Assembly: GCF_003611735.1 (NCBI RefSeq)
Contig: NZ_RAWG01000004.1
Coordinates: 1-64,000, forward strand
Source: Corallococcus sicarius
GTDB taxonomy: Bacteria; Myxococcota; Myxococcia; Myxococcales; Myxococcaceae
Direction of reading: 5' to 3'
Length of the DNA: 64,000 bases
Below are positions 18,989-29,000 of the stretch, piece by piece. The position numbers were made by a program, and so were the translations under genes. The first letter of the stretch is position 1; every line of letters begins with the position of its first letter. Below the pieces are notes generated by a model. The model was given only the letters and a program-made list of their open reading frames with translations, was not told the origin of the DNA and did not search any database.

Positions 18989-19516
18989 CTACTGCGCCGA
19001 AACCGGCCGCCCGTTTTCGAAGCGCTGCGTGCTCACGAGCTGGCCATTTCGGTACTCGGACTCGGCGACCTTCTGCCCGTTCTCAGCGAAGGCCACTGCC
19101 ACACCATTCTGCATTCCCTTGGCCCAGCGCTCCTCGGACTGCTTCTGCCCGGTGACAAAGAAGTGCGTCCGGCGGCCGTTGTAATTCCCGCCCGCGAACT
19201 CGATCTCCTCCGTCTTCACCCCGTCGGCGTTGAAGAAGGTCCAGAGGCCCGACTGAGCGCCATCGGTGTGCTGACCAACAGCCTTCTTCTGTCCGTTCGG
19301 GTGGTAGCTGACGTAGGGGCCGTGCGCCACCGGCAGACTCTGGTCGGTCTTGTTCTTCACGCAGAACACGCCGCGGTCCGTCATGGTCGCACGGCCACCA
19401 AACTGCTTCGTCCCCGCCGGGCAGGACAGCTTGACATCGTCAGCCTGGTCGGCAGCCAGAGCAGGGCTCCCCACAGCCAGGCACAGGGCAAGAACGCGGA
19501 ACGTGACTTTCGACAT
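18989..19516 (-). CDS. Secreted MORN-variant (YwqK antitoxin-like) protein
   Basis: 175 residues from ATG 19516. A longer frame to 19579 has no better start. A signal peptide (FRVLALCLAVGSPALAA) precedes the mature chain. The rest is made of MORN-variant repeats of the type in YwqK-family proteins: GPYVSYHPNGQKK, SGLWTFFNADGVKTEE, GRRTHFFVTGQKQSEERW and GVAVAFAENGQKVAESEY. The name antitoxin comes from toxin-associated relatives, but no toxin gene adjoins it here and the protein is exported. An envelope repeat protein is therefore the safer reading. Two cysteines (LSCPAG, VFCVKN) may form a disulfide. It lies in the lower-GC patch. Confidence 0.8.
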   Translation of the reverse strand: MSKVTFRVLALCLAVGSPALAADQADDVKLSCPAGTKQFGGRATMTDRGVFCVKNKTDQSLPVAHGPYVSYHPNGQKKAVGQHTDGAQSGLWTFFNADGVKTEEIEFAGGNYNGRRTHFFVTGQKQSEERWAKGMQNGVAVAFAENGQKVAESEYRNGQLVSTQRFENGRPVSAQ

Positions 19517-19631
19517 GGTCTTTTTCTTTCCAGAAGTTGGGAGGTATCTCGAACTTCCACTCAAGAAAACGCGCGGCATCCGAATAAATTCAAGTCGCTA
19601 CCGGGCATCTAGACGAAGCCCCCAATGAGTG

Positions 19632-19664
19632 AGGCCCTGCTCCCGAGGATCGGAAGCAGGGCCT
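19632..19664 (-). terminator. Hairpin downstream of the Cys-rich lipoprotein gene
   Basis: AGGCCCTGCT (19632-19641) pairs with AGCAGGGCCT (19655-19664) around a 13-nt loop, 40 nt past the stop at 19705. It probably ends that transcript before the MORN gene. Confidence 0.5.
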
Positions 19665-19704
19665 GCTGGACTCGAACAGCAGCCCAGTTGCTCACTGAAG
19701 GTGC

Positions 19705-20589
19705 TTACTTCGTCAGCGTCGCGCAGTAGCCGTTGCCGCCCGTGAAGTAGAAGCCGAGCACAATCTGGCTGTCACCCGCGGCGGTGCAGAGATTGACCGA
19801 GAGGGAGGCGCTGCGAGCGTCGGCCGACCGCTGGTAGCCATTGCTGAGCGGAACACCATTCAGCTCGCTGCCATTGGTCCGGACGTAGAAGAAGCCGTTG
19901 AGCCCTTCCTTCGACGTGGGGAGGTCCGCATTCTTGGAGTAGAACGAGACGCGGGCCTTCACCGTCTGCGACGTGGTATCCGTGCCGCAAGCCGTGCCAA
20001 AGATCTCCTTGGTCACGTTGTAGATGACGTAGCCGGTACCCGTGGCCGGGTCGAAGCTGGCGGCCGGCTTGCCCTGAAGATTGGAGCAGGTCGGGGCCGG
20101 GGGAGCCGAGCAGGTGCCGCTGTAGCAGGCCGAACCGTACGCGCAGGTCGACTTGCCATCGCCGGAGCAGGTCGTCGCGGCAGGCTTGCACTGACCGGTG
20201 GCCGTGTCGCAGGTGTTGCCGGTGCCGCACTCGGTGTCAGTGGTGCAGCCCGTCGTGGTTCCCGGGGTCTCGCAGCGCTTGGAGACGGTCCCGCAGACCA
20301 GGGACGTGGAGTCATCCTCGTTGCACAGCTGGTTGGTCTTGCACTGGCAGACCTTCGCCGTGTTGGTCGCACCCGCGAGCGGGGCGCACTCCTTCTCGGT
20401 GTCGGGGCAGTCCGAGGCGCTCTCGCAGGTCTCCATACACACGCTCGCCGCCGTGTTGCAGAAACCGGAGGCGCAGTCGGTGTCGGACGAACACGTCTCC
20501 GGCGTCGTCGCGTCATCGCCACATGCCGTCAGGGCCAGGCTCATCGTGCTCACCGCGGCGAGCATCACCATCATCTTGCGAAGCTGCAT
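19705..20589 (-). CDS. Cys-rich lipoprotein with Dickkopf/EGF-like repeats
   Basis: 294 residues from ATG 20589 behind an AGGAGG. An in-frame extension to 20637 lacks support. The lipobox is LTAC, with Cys at residue 23. Residues ~30-165 hold about two dozen cysteines in repeats such as CSSDTDCASGFCN, CESASDCPDTEKEC and CTTDTECGTGNTC, which resemble the small disulfide repeats common in myxobacterial surface lipoproteins. The C-terminal ~130 residues form a beta-rich domain of unknown type (YVIYNVTKEIFG, ARVSFYSKN) with few cysteines. It is predicted to be surface exposed or in the outer membrane and is monocistronic. Function unknown. Confidence 0.8.
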   Translation of the reverse strand: MQLRKMMVMLAAVSTMSLALTACGDDATTPETCSSDTDCASGFCNTAASVCMETCESASDCPDTEKECAPLAGATNTAKVCQCKTNQLCNEDDSTSLVCGTVSKRCETPGTTTGCTTDTECGTGNTCDTATGQCKPAATTCSGDGKSTCAYGSACYSGTCSAPPAPTCSNLQGKPAASFDPATGTGYVIYNVTKEIFGTACGTDTTSQTVKARVSFYSKNADLPTSKEGLNGFFYVRTNGSELNGVPLSNGYQRSADARSASLSVNLCTAAGDSQIVLGFYFTGGNGYCATLTK

Positions 20590-20778
20590 TCGGAACTTCC
20601 TCCTGGAATGGATACGTCCACCGGAGCCTCCGGCCAAAACTCCAGGCCCCGGGTTTGAAGTCGAGCGGCTTTAGTCCCCTCGCTCCAGACGTGTCAACGA
20701 GTGTCGACGGACCTCCCAACGCACCGGCCCGGAGGAAATTCACTGTTCACGAAAGCGCACAATCCTGGCGCACTTCGC

Positions 20779-20814
20779 AGCGACATTGCCGTCATGCCTG
20801 ACGGCAATGTCGCT
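20779..20814 (-). terminator. Perfect 16-bp hairpin after gltJ
   Basis: AGCGACATTGCCGTCA (20779-20794) and TGACGGCAATGTCGCT (20799-20814) are exact inverse copies with a 4-nt loop. It starts 8 nt after the gltJ stop and likely ends the long glt transcript. The T-run after it is lacking on the minus strand, but GTTTGA follows on the plus strand. Confidence 0.7.
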
Positions 20815-20822
20815 GTTTGACT

Positions 20823-22934
20823 TCAGAACGTGAACGGGAAGTCGATGGGGTCGCCCTGCTTCTGGTGCTTCGGGAAGGACCACCCCTTGATGATGCCCGT
20901 GATGCACGTCGCCATGTAGCTCGAGCGGAACTCGTCCGTGCGGCACGACACGCTGGTCGTCTTGCCACTCGTCTGGACCGTCCAGCGCATCACCAGCTTG
21001 CCGCTGAGCGACGGGTCCTTCTGCCGCTGCTCGTTCACGCACTTCATGATGGCCGGCTTGTTGTTCAGCACCACCTGCATGATGTCCGACTGCTGCAGGC
21101 GCTCCAGCGTGCCGCCTCCCGGCTCGGGCGGGACGTACACCGTCGACGTCTTGCCCGCGGGCTTCGTGGTGGCGGCCGGCTTCTTCGTGCCGAACAGCTC
21201 ATCGAAGTCGTCGTCCCCTCCCCCGGAGCTCGATGAGGACGTGGCGGCGGGCTTCGAGACCGTGATGGCCTCCTCGTCCGCCTGCGAGGACCCTCGGCTG
21301 CCTCCGCTGCCGGAGCCCGTACGACGCTGGGTACGAGGCTCCACCTTCGCGACCGCCGTCGCCATGTTGGGCGTCGACGCCGGGGGCTGCACCGCCGCGG
21401 GCGGCGGCGGCGTGACCGCGGCCGGAGCCGCTGCCACGGCGGGCGCGGTCGTGGGAGGCGTTCCCACCGCTGCGGGCGTCCCCGCCGCCGGGGCTCCCGC
21501 CACGGTGGTGGCCGGGGCTCCCGCCGCGGGCGCAGCGACCGGCGCGGTCGCCGTCGGCGTGGCCGCAGGCTGCACCGCCGCGGGGGGCGGAGGCATGGGA
21601 GGCAGCTCGGGCTGGCGCGTCGGCGCGACAGCGACCTGGGCGGGAGGGTCCACGGGGCGCTCGGACGAATTGCCTCGCGCGACGTAGACGACCGCGGCGC
21701 CCGCGATCACCAGCACGCCCGCGGTCACCGCCACCAGCATCCCCGTACGACCCTTGCCGCCGCCCGCAGGCGCTGCCACCGGCGGCGGATAGGCCGCGGG
21801 ATAGCCCGGAGGCGGATAGCCCTGGGGCTGCTGCTGCCCGTAGGGCATCTGCGCCTGCTGCTGCGGATAGGCCTGCTGCTGGGGCGCGTACTGCTGCACG
21901 GGCTGCTGCTGCGCGTACCCCTGCTGCTGCGGATAGGCCGTGGGTGCGGCCATCCCCGACGCCGCGCCCATCATGGCCACCGGCATCGCCGGGGACGACT
22001 TCGGCTCCGGCGGCGGCATGGGCACGTCCAGGAGGCGTGCCTGCGACACCGGCTCGCGCTCCAGCGAAGGCGCGGGACGCGGAGGCGGCTTGGTGAGGGC
22101 GTCGTTCTCTTCCTTCACCAGCGAGGCCAGCACGCTCGCGGCAGAGGGCTTCCAGCCCACCGGCTCCTCGGACGCGGCCGACGCACCGCCCAGGCCCGGA
22201 CGGGAGTTGCCCGCGCTGAAGGCGGACTCCACGGGGCCTGCGGGAATCGTCGGCGACGACGCAGTGACGGGCGCGGGAGCGACGATGACCGGCTTCGCGG
22301 GACGCGGCGCCAGCACCGAGGCCAGCTCCGCCGTCTCCGAGAGGGGAATCCAGTCGCCGAACCCCGAACGCCAGCAGAGGTTGTCCGGGCCCACCTCGCC
22401 CCGATCCCAGGCGTCCTTCACCTTCTCCACGGACCAGGGACCGACCTGCTTCTCGTCGATGGCGACGTACCACTCATGCGACGCGGCCTTCGCGTCGTCC
22501 ATGGTGGACTCGGCGGCCTCGGCCTCGGCGAGCTTGCGGACCGTCTCCGCCTTCGCGGCCTTCACGGCCTCGGCCTCCGCGTCACGGGCCTGGATCTTCT
22601 GCGAGCCCGTGCTCAGGACCTGGTCGAAGACGGCGCCAATCTCGTCCTCTTCGACGTCGGTGAAGAGGCCGCCTTCGGGCGGGGTGCCGAGCGTGGCGGG
22701 AAGCCCCGTCCCGGACGACTCCACGATGCGCGGCGCATTGGAGTCCGGCGTGGCGCTCTTGGCTTCGGTGGACGCGGGGGTGTCCGCTCCTCCCTCCTTC
22801 GCCGCGGACGCTCCGGCGGGCCTCACCAGGATGGTGTGACCACACTTCTTGCAACGAAGCTTGACCCCCTTCGGGCCAATCTTGTCGTCGCTGATCATGT
22901 ACTGGGCGCGGCAGCTGTCGCAGACGAAACGCAT
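20823..22934 (-). CDS. gltJ: A-motility protein GltJ (AgmX)
   Basis: 703 residues. The domain order fits GltJ/AgmX of the Myxococcus Glt complex. An N-terminal zinc ribbon has C5, C8, C28 and C31. A GYF_2 domain (EWYVAIDEKQVGPWSVEKV) covers ~150-205. A Gln/Tyr/Pro-rich linker (~330-390) precedes a single membrane helix (GMLVAVTAGVLVIAGAAVVY) near 396-420. A periplasmic Ala/Pro-rich linker leads to a C-terminal TonB-like AgmX/PglI domain (last ~100 residues). In M. xanthus the zinc ribbon and GYF modules recruit the GTPase MglA at focal adhesions, and the C-terminus reaches toward outer-membrane partners. It is the last gene of the glt cluster, 136 bp after gltI. Confidence 0.9.
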   Translation of the reverse strand: MRFVCDSCRAQYMISDDKIGPKGVKLRCKKCGHTILVRPAGASAAKEGGADTPASTEAKSATPDSNAPRIVESSGTGLPATLGTPPEGGLFTDVEEDEIGAVFDQVLSTGSQKIQARDAEAEAVKAAKAETVRKLAEAEAAESTMDDAKAASHEWYVAIDEKQVGPWSVEKVKDAWDRGEVGPDNLCWRSGFGDWIPLSETAELASVLAPRPAKPVIVAPAPVTASSPTIPAGPVESAFSAGNSRPGLGGASAASEEPVGWKPSAASVLASLVKEENDALTKPPPRPAPSLEREPVSQARLLDVPMPPPEPKSSPAMPVAMMGAASGMAAPTAYPQQQGYAQQQPVQQYAPQQQAYPQQQAQMPYGQQQPQGYPPPGYPAAYPPPVAAPAGGGKGRTGMLVAVTAGVLVIAGAAVVYVARGNSSERPVDPPAQVAVAPTRQPELPPMPPPPAAVQPAATPTATAPVAAPAAGAPATTVAGAPAAGTPAAVGTPPTTAPAVAAAPAAVTPPPPAAVQPPASTPNMATAVAKVEPRTQRRTGSGSGGSRGSSQADEEAITVSKPAATSSSSSGGGDDDFDELFGTKKPAATTKPAGKTSTVYVPPEPGGGTLERLQQSDIMQVVLNNKPAIMKCVNEQRQKDPSLSGKLVMRWTVQTSGKTTSVSCRTDEFRSSYMATCITGIIKGWSFPKHQKQGDPIDFPFTF
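21780..21945. repeat. Gln/Tyr/Pro low-complexity coding repeat in gltJ
   Basis: Repeated ctgctgctg-type triplets encode a stretch dominated by QQQ, QAYPQQQ and GYPPPGYP units just inside the membrane helix. This is a cytoplasmic, prion-like disordered linker. Confidence 0.7.
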
Positions 22935-23070
22935 CGTTCCCGTAAGCCTCAGAAATGACGGGCGAAATCCCGTCTGAATCGTAGAAGTGGCGACAGGCGG
23001 AGATCAAGGACGCCTGCCTTGAACGCCCGCCTGCTTTCAACGCGTGAACCCTCGCGTCGGTCTGAGGGCC

Positions 23071-26000
23071 CTACTTTCGAGCTTGCACTTCCACGTGTGT
23101 GCCAACAGCCACACGCAGCTCGTGGAGGTCCTCGGAGGTCGCGAACACCAGCAACTCCCGCAGCTTGGTGCGGGACGCGACGCGGAATGACGACCCCGTC
23201 TCGCCCTGGACCATGCGGCGTACGGGCTCCAGCTCGCCCGCAGCGAAGAGGCCCGCGCGCGACGCGGTGAGTTCCGCGCCCTCCAACCAGGTGCGCACAT
23301 CCTGCGGCGTCGCCGTGGGCAGGTAGGCCCGCGCGACCTTCGCGAGGGCGGCCCGGTCCGGCTCGCTCAGGCTCTTCTGGAGCAGCTGCCGCTCGGCGTC
23401 CACCAGTCGTGGATCCACCGTGAAGCGCACGTTGCCCACCACCAGGCTGAGCGCCGCCTGCACCACGGCCTCCAGCCGCTCGGGCGCGACGCGCTGGCTG
23501 AACGCCAGCTCCGGACGGGCCAGGGCCAGCGTCCTGCCCAGGAGGTAGTACACCTCCTTCTGTCCCTGCTCCGCGAAGTACTTCCCACCCACACGCACGC
23601 ACGCCGGATGCGTCTGGAGCAGGTCCACGTTCACGAGCGGTTCGGGGGCCGGTTCGTTGGAGCGCTTCGCCAGCCGCTCGCGCGTCGCCACGAGGAACGG
23701 CGAGTACAGCTCCACCGCCTCCATGCCGAAGAGCCGCGCGACATAGCGGTAGTGGTTGACGTGGTACTCCTGCGCGGTCGCCACGTCGATGCGGTGGCGC
23801 TTGGGGACGAGCTGGTACTGCGGGAACGGCACCGCGTACAGGTGCCCCGCCTTCTCGAAGAGCAGGCCCAGCAGCTCCGACAGCGGCCCGCGCACCTTCG
23901 GGTGGAAGAGCGCCGTCTGCCACAGCCGGTCCGTCAGCGGACGCTGGGCCAGCTCCTTCTTCTTCGCGTAGGGCCCCAGCTTGGTGAGGATCTCCTGCTC
24001 GTCCTCCCCTGCCTCACCCAAGAGCCCGGACACGGCCTGGGCCGCGAGCCACGCGGCGTCGTAGTCCTTGCGCACCGCGGACAGCCGCACCAGGTGGCCC
24101 ACCACCTTGCGCGGGTTCTCCGTGTTCGGCAGCGCGCGGCGCAGCGCCACGATGGCCTCTTCCTCGCGGCCCGGCATCTGGCCGGCGACCTCCGCGAACA
24201 TCTCCTGGATGACCGGATCCTCCGGCATGCCCTTCGCCGCGACGCCGTAGGCCGCCACCGCGCCCTCCGGGTGCTTGAGCACCTGGAGGTACAGGTCACC
24301 CAGCGCGCGCCACAGCGTCATGCGGGCCGGGTGCGTGTCCGGCGTCTTGGGCAGACGCGAGAGCATGCGCGTGTAGTTCTCCTCCAGCACCTTCCACTGG
24401 CGCGCGCCGCCCAGCAGCGCCTCCAGCGCGCTGAAGGCCTCCACGAAGCGGTGGTCCAGGTCGAGCGCGGCGTTGAAGGCCTGCGTCGCGCCCTCCACGT
24501 CCTTCAGCTCGTCGCGGCGGATCTCGCCGAGCGCGAACCAGACGCGCTTGGCCTTGTGCGGCTCCGACGTGAGCGCGGGCAGGGCCAGCATGCGGCCCAG
24601 CACGTCCGCGGCCTTCTGGCCCTGACGCGTCTCGCGCAGCAGGCGGTAGAGCGCGTCCATCACCTCCGGCGCCTCCGGCTGCGTCTTGAGGGCGCCGCTG
24701 AACGCGTCGATGGCCATGTACGGGTCGTGCAGCTCGTCGCGCGCGATGCGCCCCAGCTCCAGGTAGACCTTGACCTTCGCCTCGCCCTCCAGGCTGTTGA
24801 CGAGCTCCTGGCGCAGCTCCGCGGACTTCTCGTAGCGGCCCGCCTTGTCCATCAGCGTCACCAACGCGCGCAGCGTCGGCTCGTGCTGCGGATCAATGGC
24901 GAGCGCCTTCTCGAAGTGGTTCTGCGCGCGGTCCGCCTGGCCGAGCGCGGCGTGCACGTCACCCAGCTGCCAGTAGACCTCCACGACCTCCAGGTCCGTC
25001 AGCTCCTCGCGGTGGTGGATGAGGATGGTCTGGAAGACCTTGAGCGCGTCCTCGTACCGCTTCGCCTGCACGAGCAGGTTGCCGTAGCCCTCCAGCGCGG
25101 GCAGGTACGTGGCATCCAGGCCGTAGGCCTTCTCGTAGGAGCTGAGCGCCTTGTCGCGCCGGCCCAGCTTCTCCGTCACGTAGCCCAGCCGGTACAGCTG
25201 GCGGCAGAGGTCCTGCGCGATGGCGGCGTCCTTCTCCGCCATGGCCTTCTCCGCCATCTTGCGCGTGACGATGTCGAGCATCCGCTCCGCCGCTGCCCAG
25301 TCCTCCCGCGCGATGTAGACGTCCGCCAGCGGGCGCGCCGCCTCCAGGCTGTCCGGGACGTGCTTGAGGGCCTCTTCCCAGTAGTGGGTGGCCGTCTCGC
25401 GGTCCTCGCGCGTCTCCGCGTGGTAGCGCGCGACGTCCAGCAGGGCGCGGCCCTTGGCGGCCGGGTCCTCCGTCTGCTGCGCCTCCTGCAGGAGCGTCTG
25501 CTCGTAGCCGCCCCAGTCCTTCTCCTGCTCCTGGATGCCCTTGAGGGCGCGGATGGTGGGCAGGTGGCCCGGATCAATGGCGAGCGCCTGCTGGTACGCG
25601 GTGCGCGCGCTGGCCATGTCCGACAGCATGTCCTCGTTGATCTTCCCCAGCCGGTGCCACAGCTCCACCGCCACCGGATCCGTGCCAACGACCTGCGCTT
25701 CCTTCTGCAGCATCTCCAGCGCGAAGGGCCAGTTGCCGCTGCGCTCGTAGAGGTTGCCCAGCGCGTGCAGCGCCTGACGGGACTCGGGGTCCGTGGCGAG
25801 CGCCGCGTGGTAGCTGTTCACCGCGCGGTCCACCACCTTGAGCTGCTGGTACTGGACGTTGCCGATCTCCACGTACAGCTCCGCCTGCTCCTGCGGACTC
25901 GTGGCGAGCGCGAGCTGGCGCTCGTACGCGGCGATGAGGTCCTCCCACCGGGCCTGCGCGCGGCGCAGCCGGATGAGGGACTTGATGGCCGGCACGTTCT

Positions 26001-29000
26001 GCGGGTCGATGGAGAGCACACCCTCCACGCACGCGTCGGCGTTGGCCGGGTTCTGGTACGTGTCCTCCCAGATGGTCGCGCTGCGGAAGAGGACGCGGAC
26101 CTTCTCGCGGTAGTCCTGGCTCAGCTCCAGCATCCGCTCGTAGATGGCGAGCAGGTCCGCCGGCTGATCCAACCGGATGTGCAGCCGCTCCAGCGACTCC
26201 AGCGCCTCGCGGTTGACGGGGTCGAACTCCAGCGCCATCCGGAACGCGGACACCGCGGACTCGTCGTCCTTCAGGTCGCGCTCGTAGACGGTCGCCACCT
26301 CCACCTGGATGCGCGCACGCTCCTCGGCGGAGGCCGCGAGGTCGCGCGCCCGCAGCAGCGTCATGGCCACGTCGCGGTGGGCCCCTCCGCGCCGGTAGAG
26401 CTGTGTGAGGACGCCGAGCGTCTCGAGGTCCGGCTCCAGCTCCAGCGCGCGCAACAGGGCGCTGGCCGCCTCGGTGGGGTCCTCCAGCGTCTCGTCCCAG
26501 ACGCGGGCGATCTCCTTGAGGATGCCCTTGCGCGCCTCGATGGAGCCCGCCGCCTCCAGCTTCTGCTCCAGCGCGACGACGTACTCGCGGTCGCGGCCGC
26601 GCCGCTGGAACACCGCCGCCAGCCCGTCCAGCGCGGTGGCGTTGGTGGGGTCGAACTCGAGGATCTTCCGGAACGCGGCCTCGGCCGCCTGCGGATCATC
26701 CAGGCGTGTGTCGTGGATGCGCGCGAGCGTGGCGTACAGGCGCTCCGCGAGCGGGCCGCGTGGCAGCTCGTCCGCGACCTCCTCGTAGACGGCCGCCAGC
26801 TCCTCGTGGCTGCCCGTCTCGTCGGCGAGCCGCTCGACCTCCTCGCGCAGCCCGTCCTCCGTCGCGTCCAGTTGCAGCGCGCGGCACAGCGCCAGGAACG
26901 CCACGTCCTTCTGGCCCAGGCGCTCTTCCTGCACGCGGGCGATTTCCCGGAGGGCCGCCAGCTTCTCCTCGTCGGTGACGAGGTTTGGCATGTAGCGGTC
27001 CATCACCGTCGCGTACGCACGCCAGTCGTTGTGCGTCCGGTACAGCGCGCACACACGCTCGTAGGCCGTGCGGTTGGCCGGATCCAGCTCCAGCACCTTC
27101 TCCAGCGCACCCGCGGAGAGCTCGGGCTTGCCGCCCTGCCCTTCCCACAGCTCCGCGACCGTGAAGTACGCGGCGATGGCCGGGTCGCGCTCCTCGGTCT
27201 GCAGGTGCACCTGGACCTTGAGCTCCAGGGCGCGCACCGCGTCGTTCCACGCACGCAGCGACACGGACAGCGCGTACACGCGCTCCAGGTCGGAGACGAT
27301 GTGCGGTTCGACTTCCAGCGCGCGGCGGGCCGCGTCCAGCGACTCCTCGCGCCGGCCCATGCCCGCGAGCACCTCGGCCAGCCGCAGGCGCAGCGCCTTC
27401 ACGCCCTCGCTGTTCTCCTGCAGCGGGACCAGGCGGCGCAGCACGCCCACCAGCTCCTCGCGCTGGCCCGTCTCGTCGTACAACTCGCGCAGCGTGTCCA
27501 GCACGCCGCGGTGGCGTGCGTCACGGTCGAGCGCCGCCTTGAAGTAAGGCACCGCCGCGTCCGGCTGCTTGAGCAGCCGGTACACCACGCGGCCCAGCCG
27601 CTCGTTGAGGCGCACCACCTCGCGCGGGTCGAGCGTCAGGGCGAGCCGGCCCTCGAGCAGCTCGCGCAGGTCCTGCGGACGGTCGGCGCGCTCGTACAGC
27701 GACTCGAGCGCGGAGAAGACCTGCTCGTTGCGCGGGTTCTTCGCCAGCAGCTCGCGGTACAGGTCGATGGAGCGGCCCAGGTCCGACAGCCCTTCGGCGG
27801 ACACCTGCGCCATCTTGCCGAGCACGCGGTCGCGCTCGCTGCCGACGACCTTGTCCGCCTGGAGCTTCAGGATGGCGTAGAGCTTCTCGGACGCACCCGC
27901 GCCCTCGTAGATGCCCTCCAGCAGTCGCGCCGAGGCGAGGTGGCCCGGCTCCAGCGCGAGGATGGCCTCGTAGGCGCTCGCCGCGCGGTCCGGGCTGTCC
28001 AACCGCTCCTGGTAGAGCTGTCCCAGCCGGAAGAGGAAGCCCAGCTTGTCCGCCGTCGTGGTCGCGCCGGTCGCCAGCGCCTCCAGGATACCGGCCAGCT
28101 CCGGCCACGCCTCCAGGTGCAGGTAGAGGCGGTCCAACGCGACGAGCGAACGCTCCTGCACCGAGGCGTGCAACGTGCGCGCACGCTCGAAGTAGGACAC
28201 CGCGCGGTCGGGATCGCGCAGCCGCGTCTCCAGCAGCTGCCCCAGCTTGAGGCACACCTGGGCCGCGTCGGCGGCCTCGGCGATGCGCGGCAGGGCCTCT
28301 TCGTAGAGCACCACCAGCTCGTCGTAGCTGCCCGCGACGTCGGTGGCGTTCTCCAGCCGGCGGCGGACCTCCGCGTCGTTCGGGTCCTCCTTGAAGCCAC
28401 GGTAGAGCGCGAGGAAGGCCAGCTCGCCCTCACCCTGCGTCTCGCGCAGCGTGGCCAGCTCGCCGAGCAGCTGCTTGCGCTCGACCGAGTCCGGGGACAC
28501 GCCCACGCGCGTTTCAATCAGCTGCGCCAGCCGCTGGACATCACCGCTCGCACGGAAGGCGCGCAGCAGCGTCTCCACCGCGAGCAGGTTCTGGGGCTCG
28601 CGCGCCACCAGCGCTTCCATGCGGGCCACCGCGCCCGGATGGTTGGGCTGCACCGCCAGCACTTCGCTGTACAGCGCCAGCGCGCCCACCTTGTCGAGCA
28701 GCTTGGACTCGCGCACCGTCGCGAGGCGGAACTTCAGCTCCAGTCCCTCCTCCGTCGGCATCAGCGCGATGCGGCGCGCGAGGACGTCCGCGAGCTCCGG
28801 CCAGCGCTCCTGCTTCTGGCAGAGCGCTTCCATCCGCGCGAGCGCGGCGGCGTCATCCGGCTTGAGTTCCAGCAGGCGCCGGAACGTGGCCAGTGCGCCC
28901 AGCGTGTCCTTGAGCTGCTCCTCCTGCAACGCGCCAATCTGGAAGAGCACCGTGGCGCGACGCGCCGGCTCCTCCGACAGCGCGAGCTGACGGCGCAGCA

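Noticed and set aside
18989..19516. Toxin-antitoxin pair
   Set aside because: Only a YwqK-like repeat protein with a signal peptide is present. No adjacent small toxin gene can be supported.
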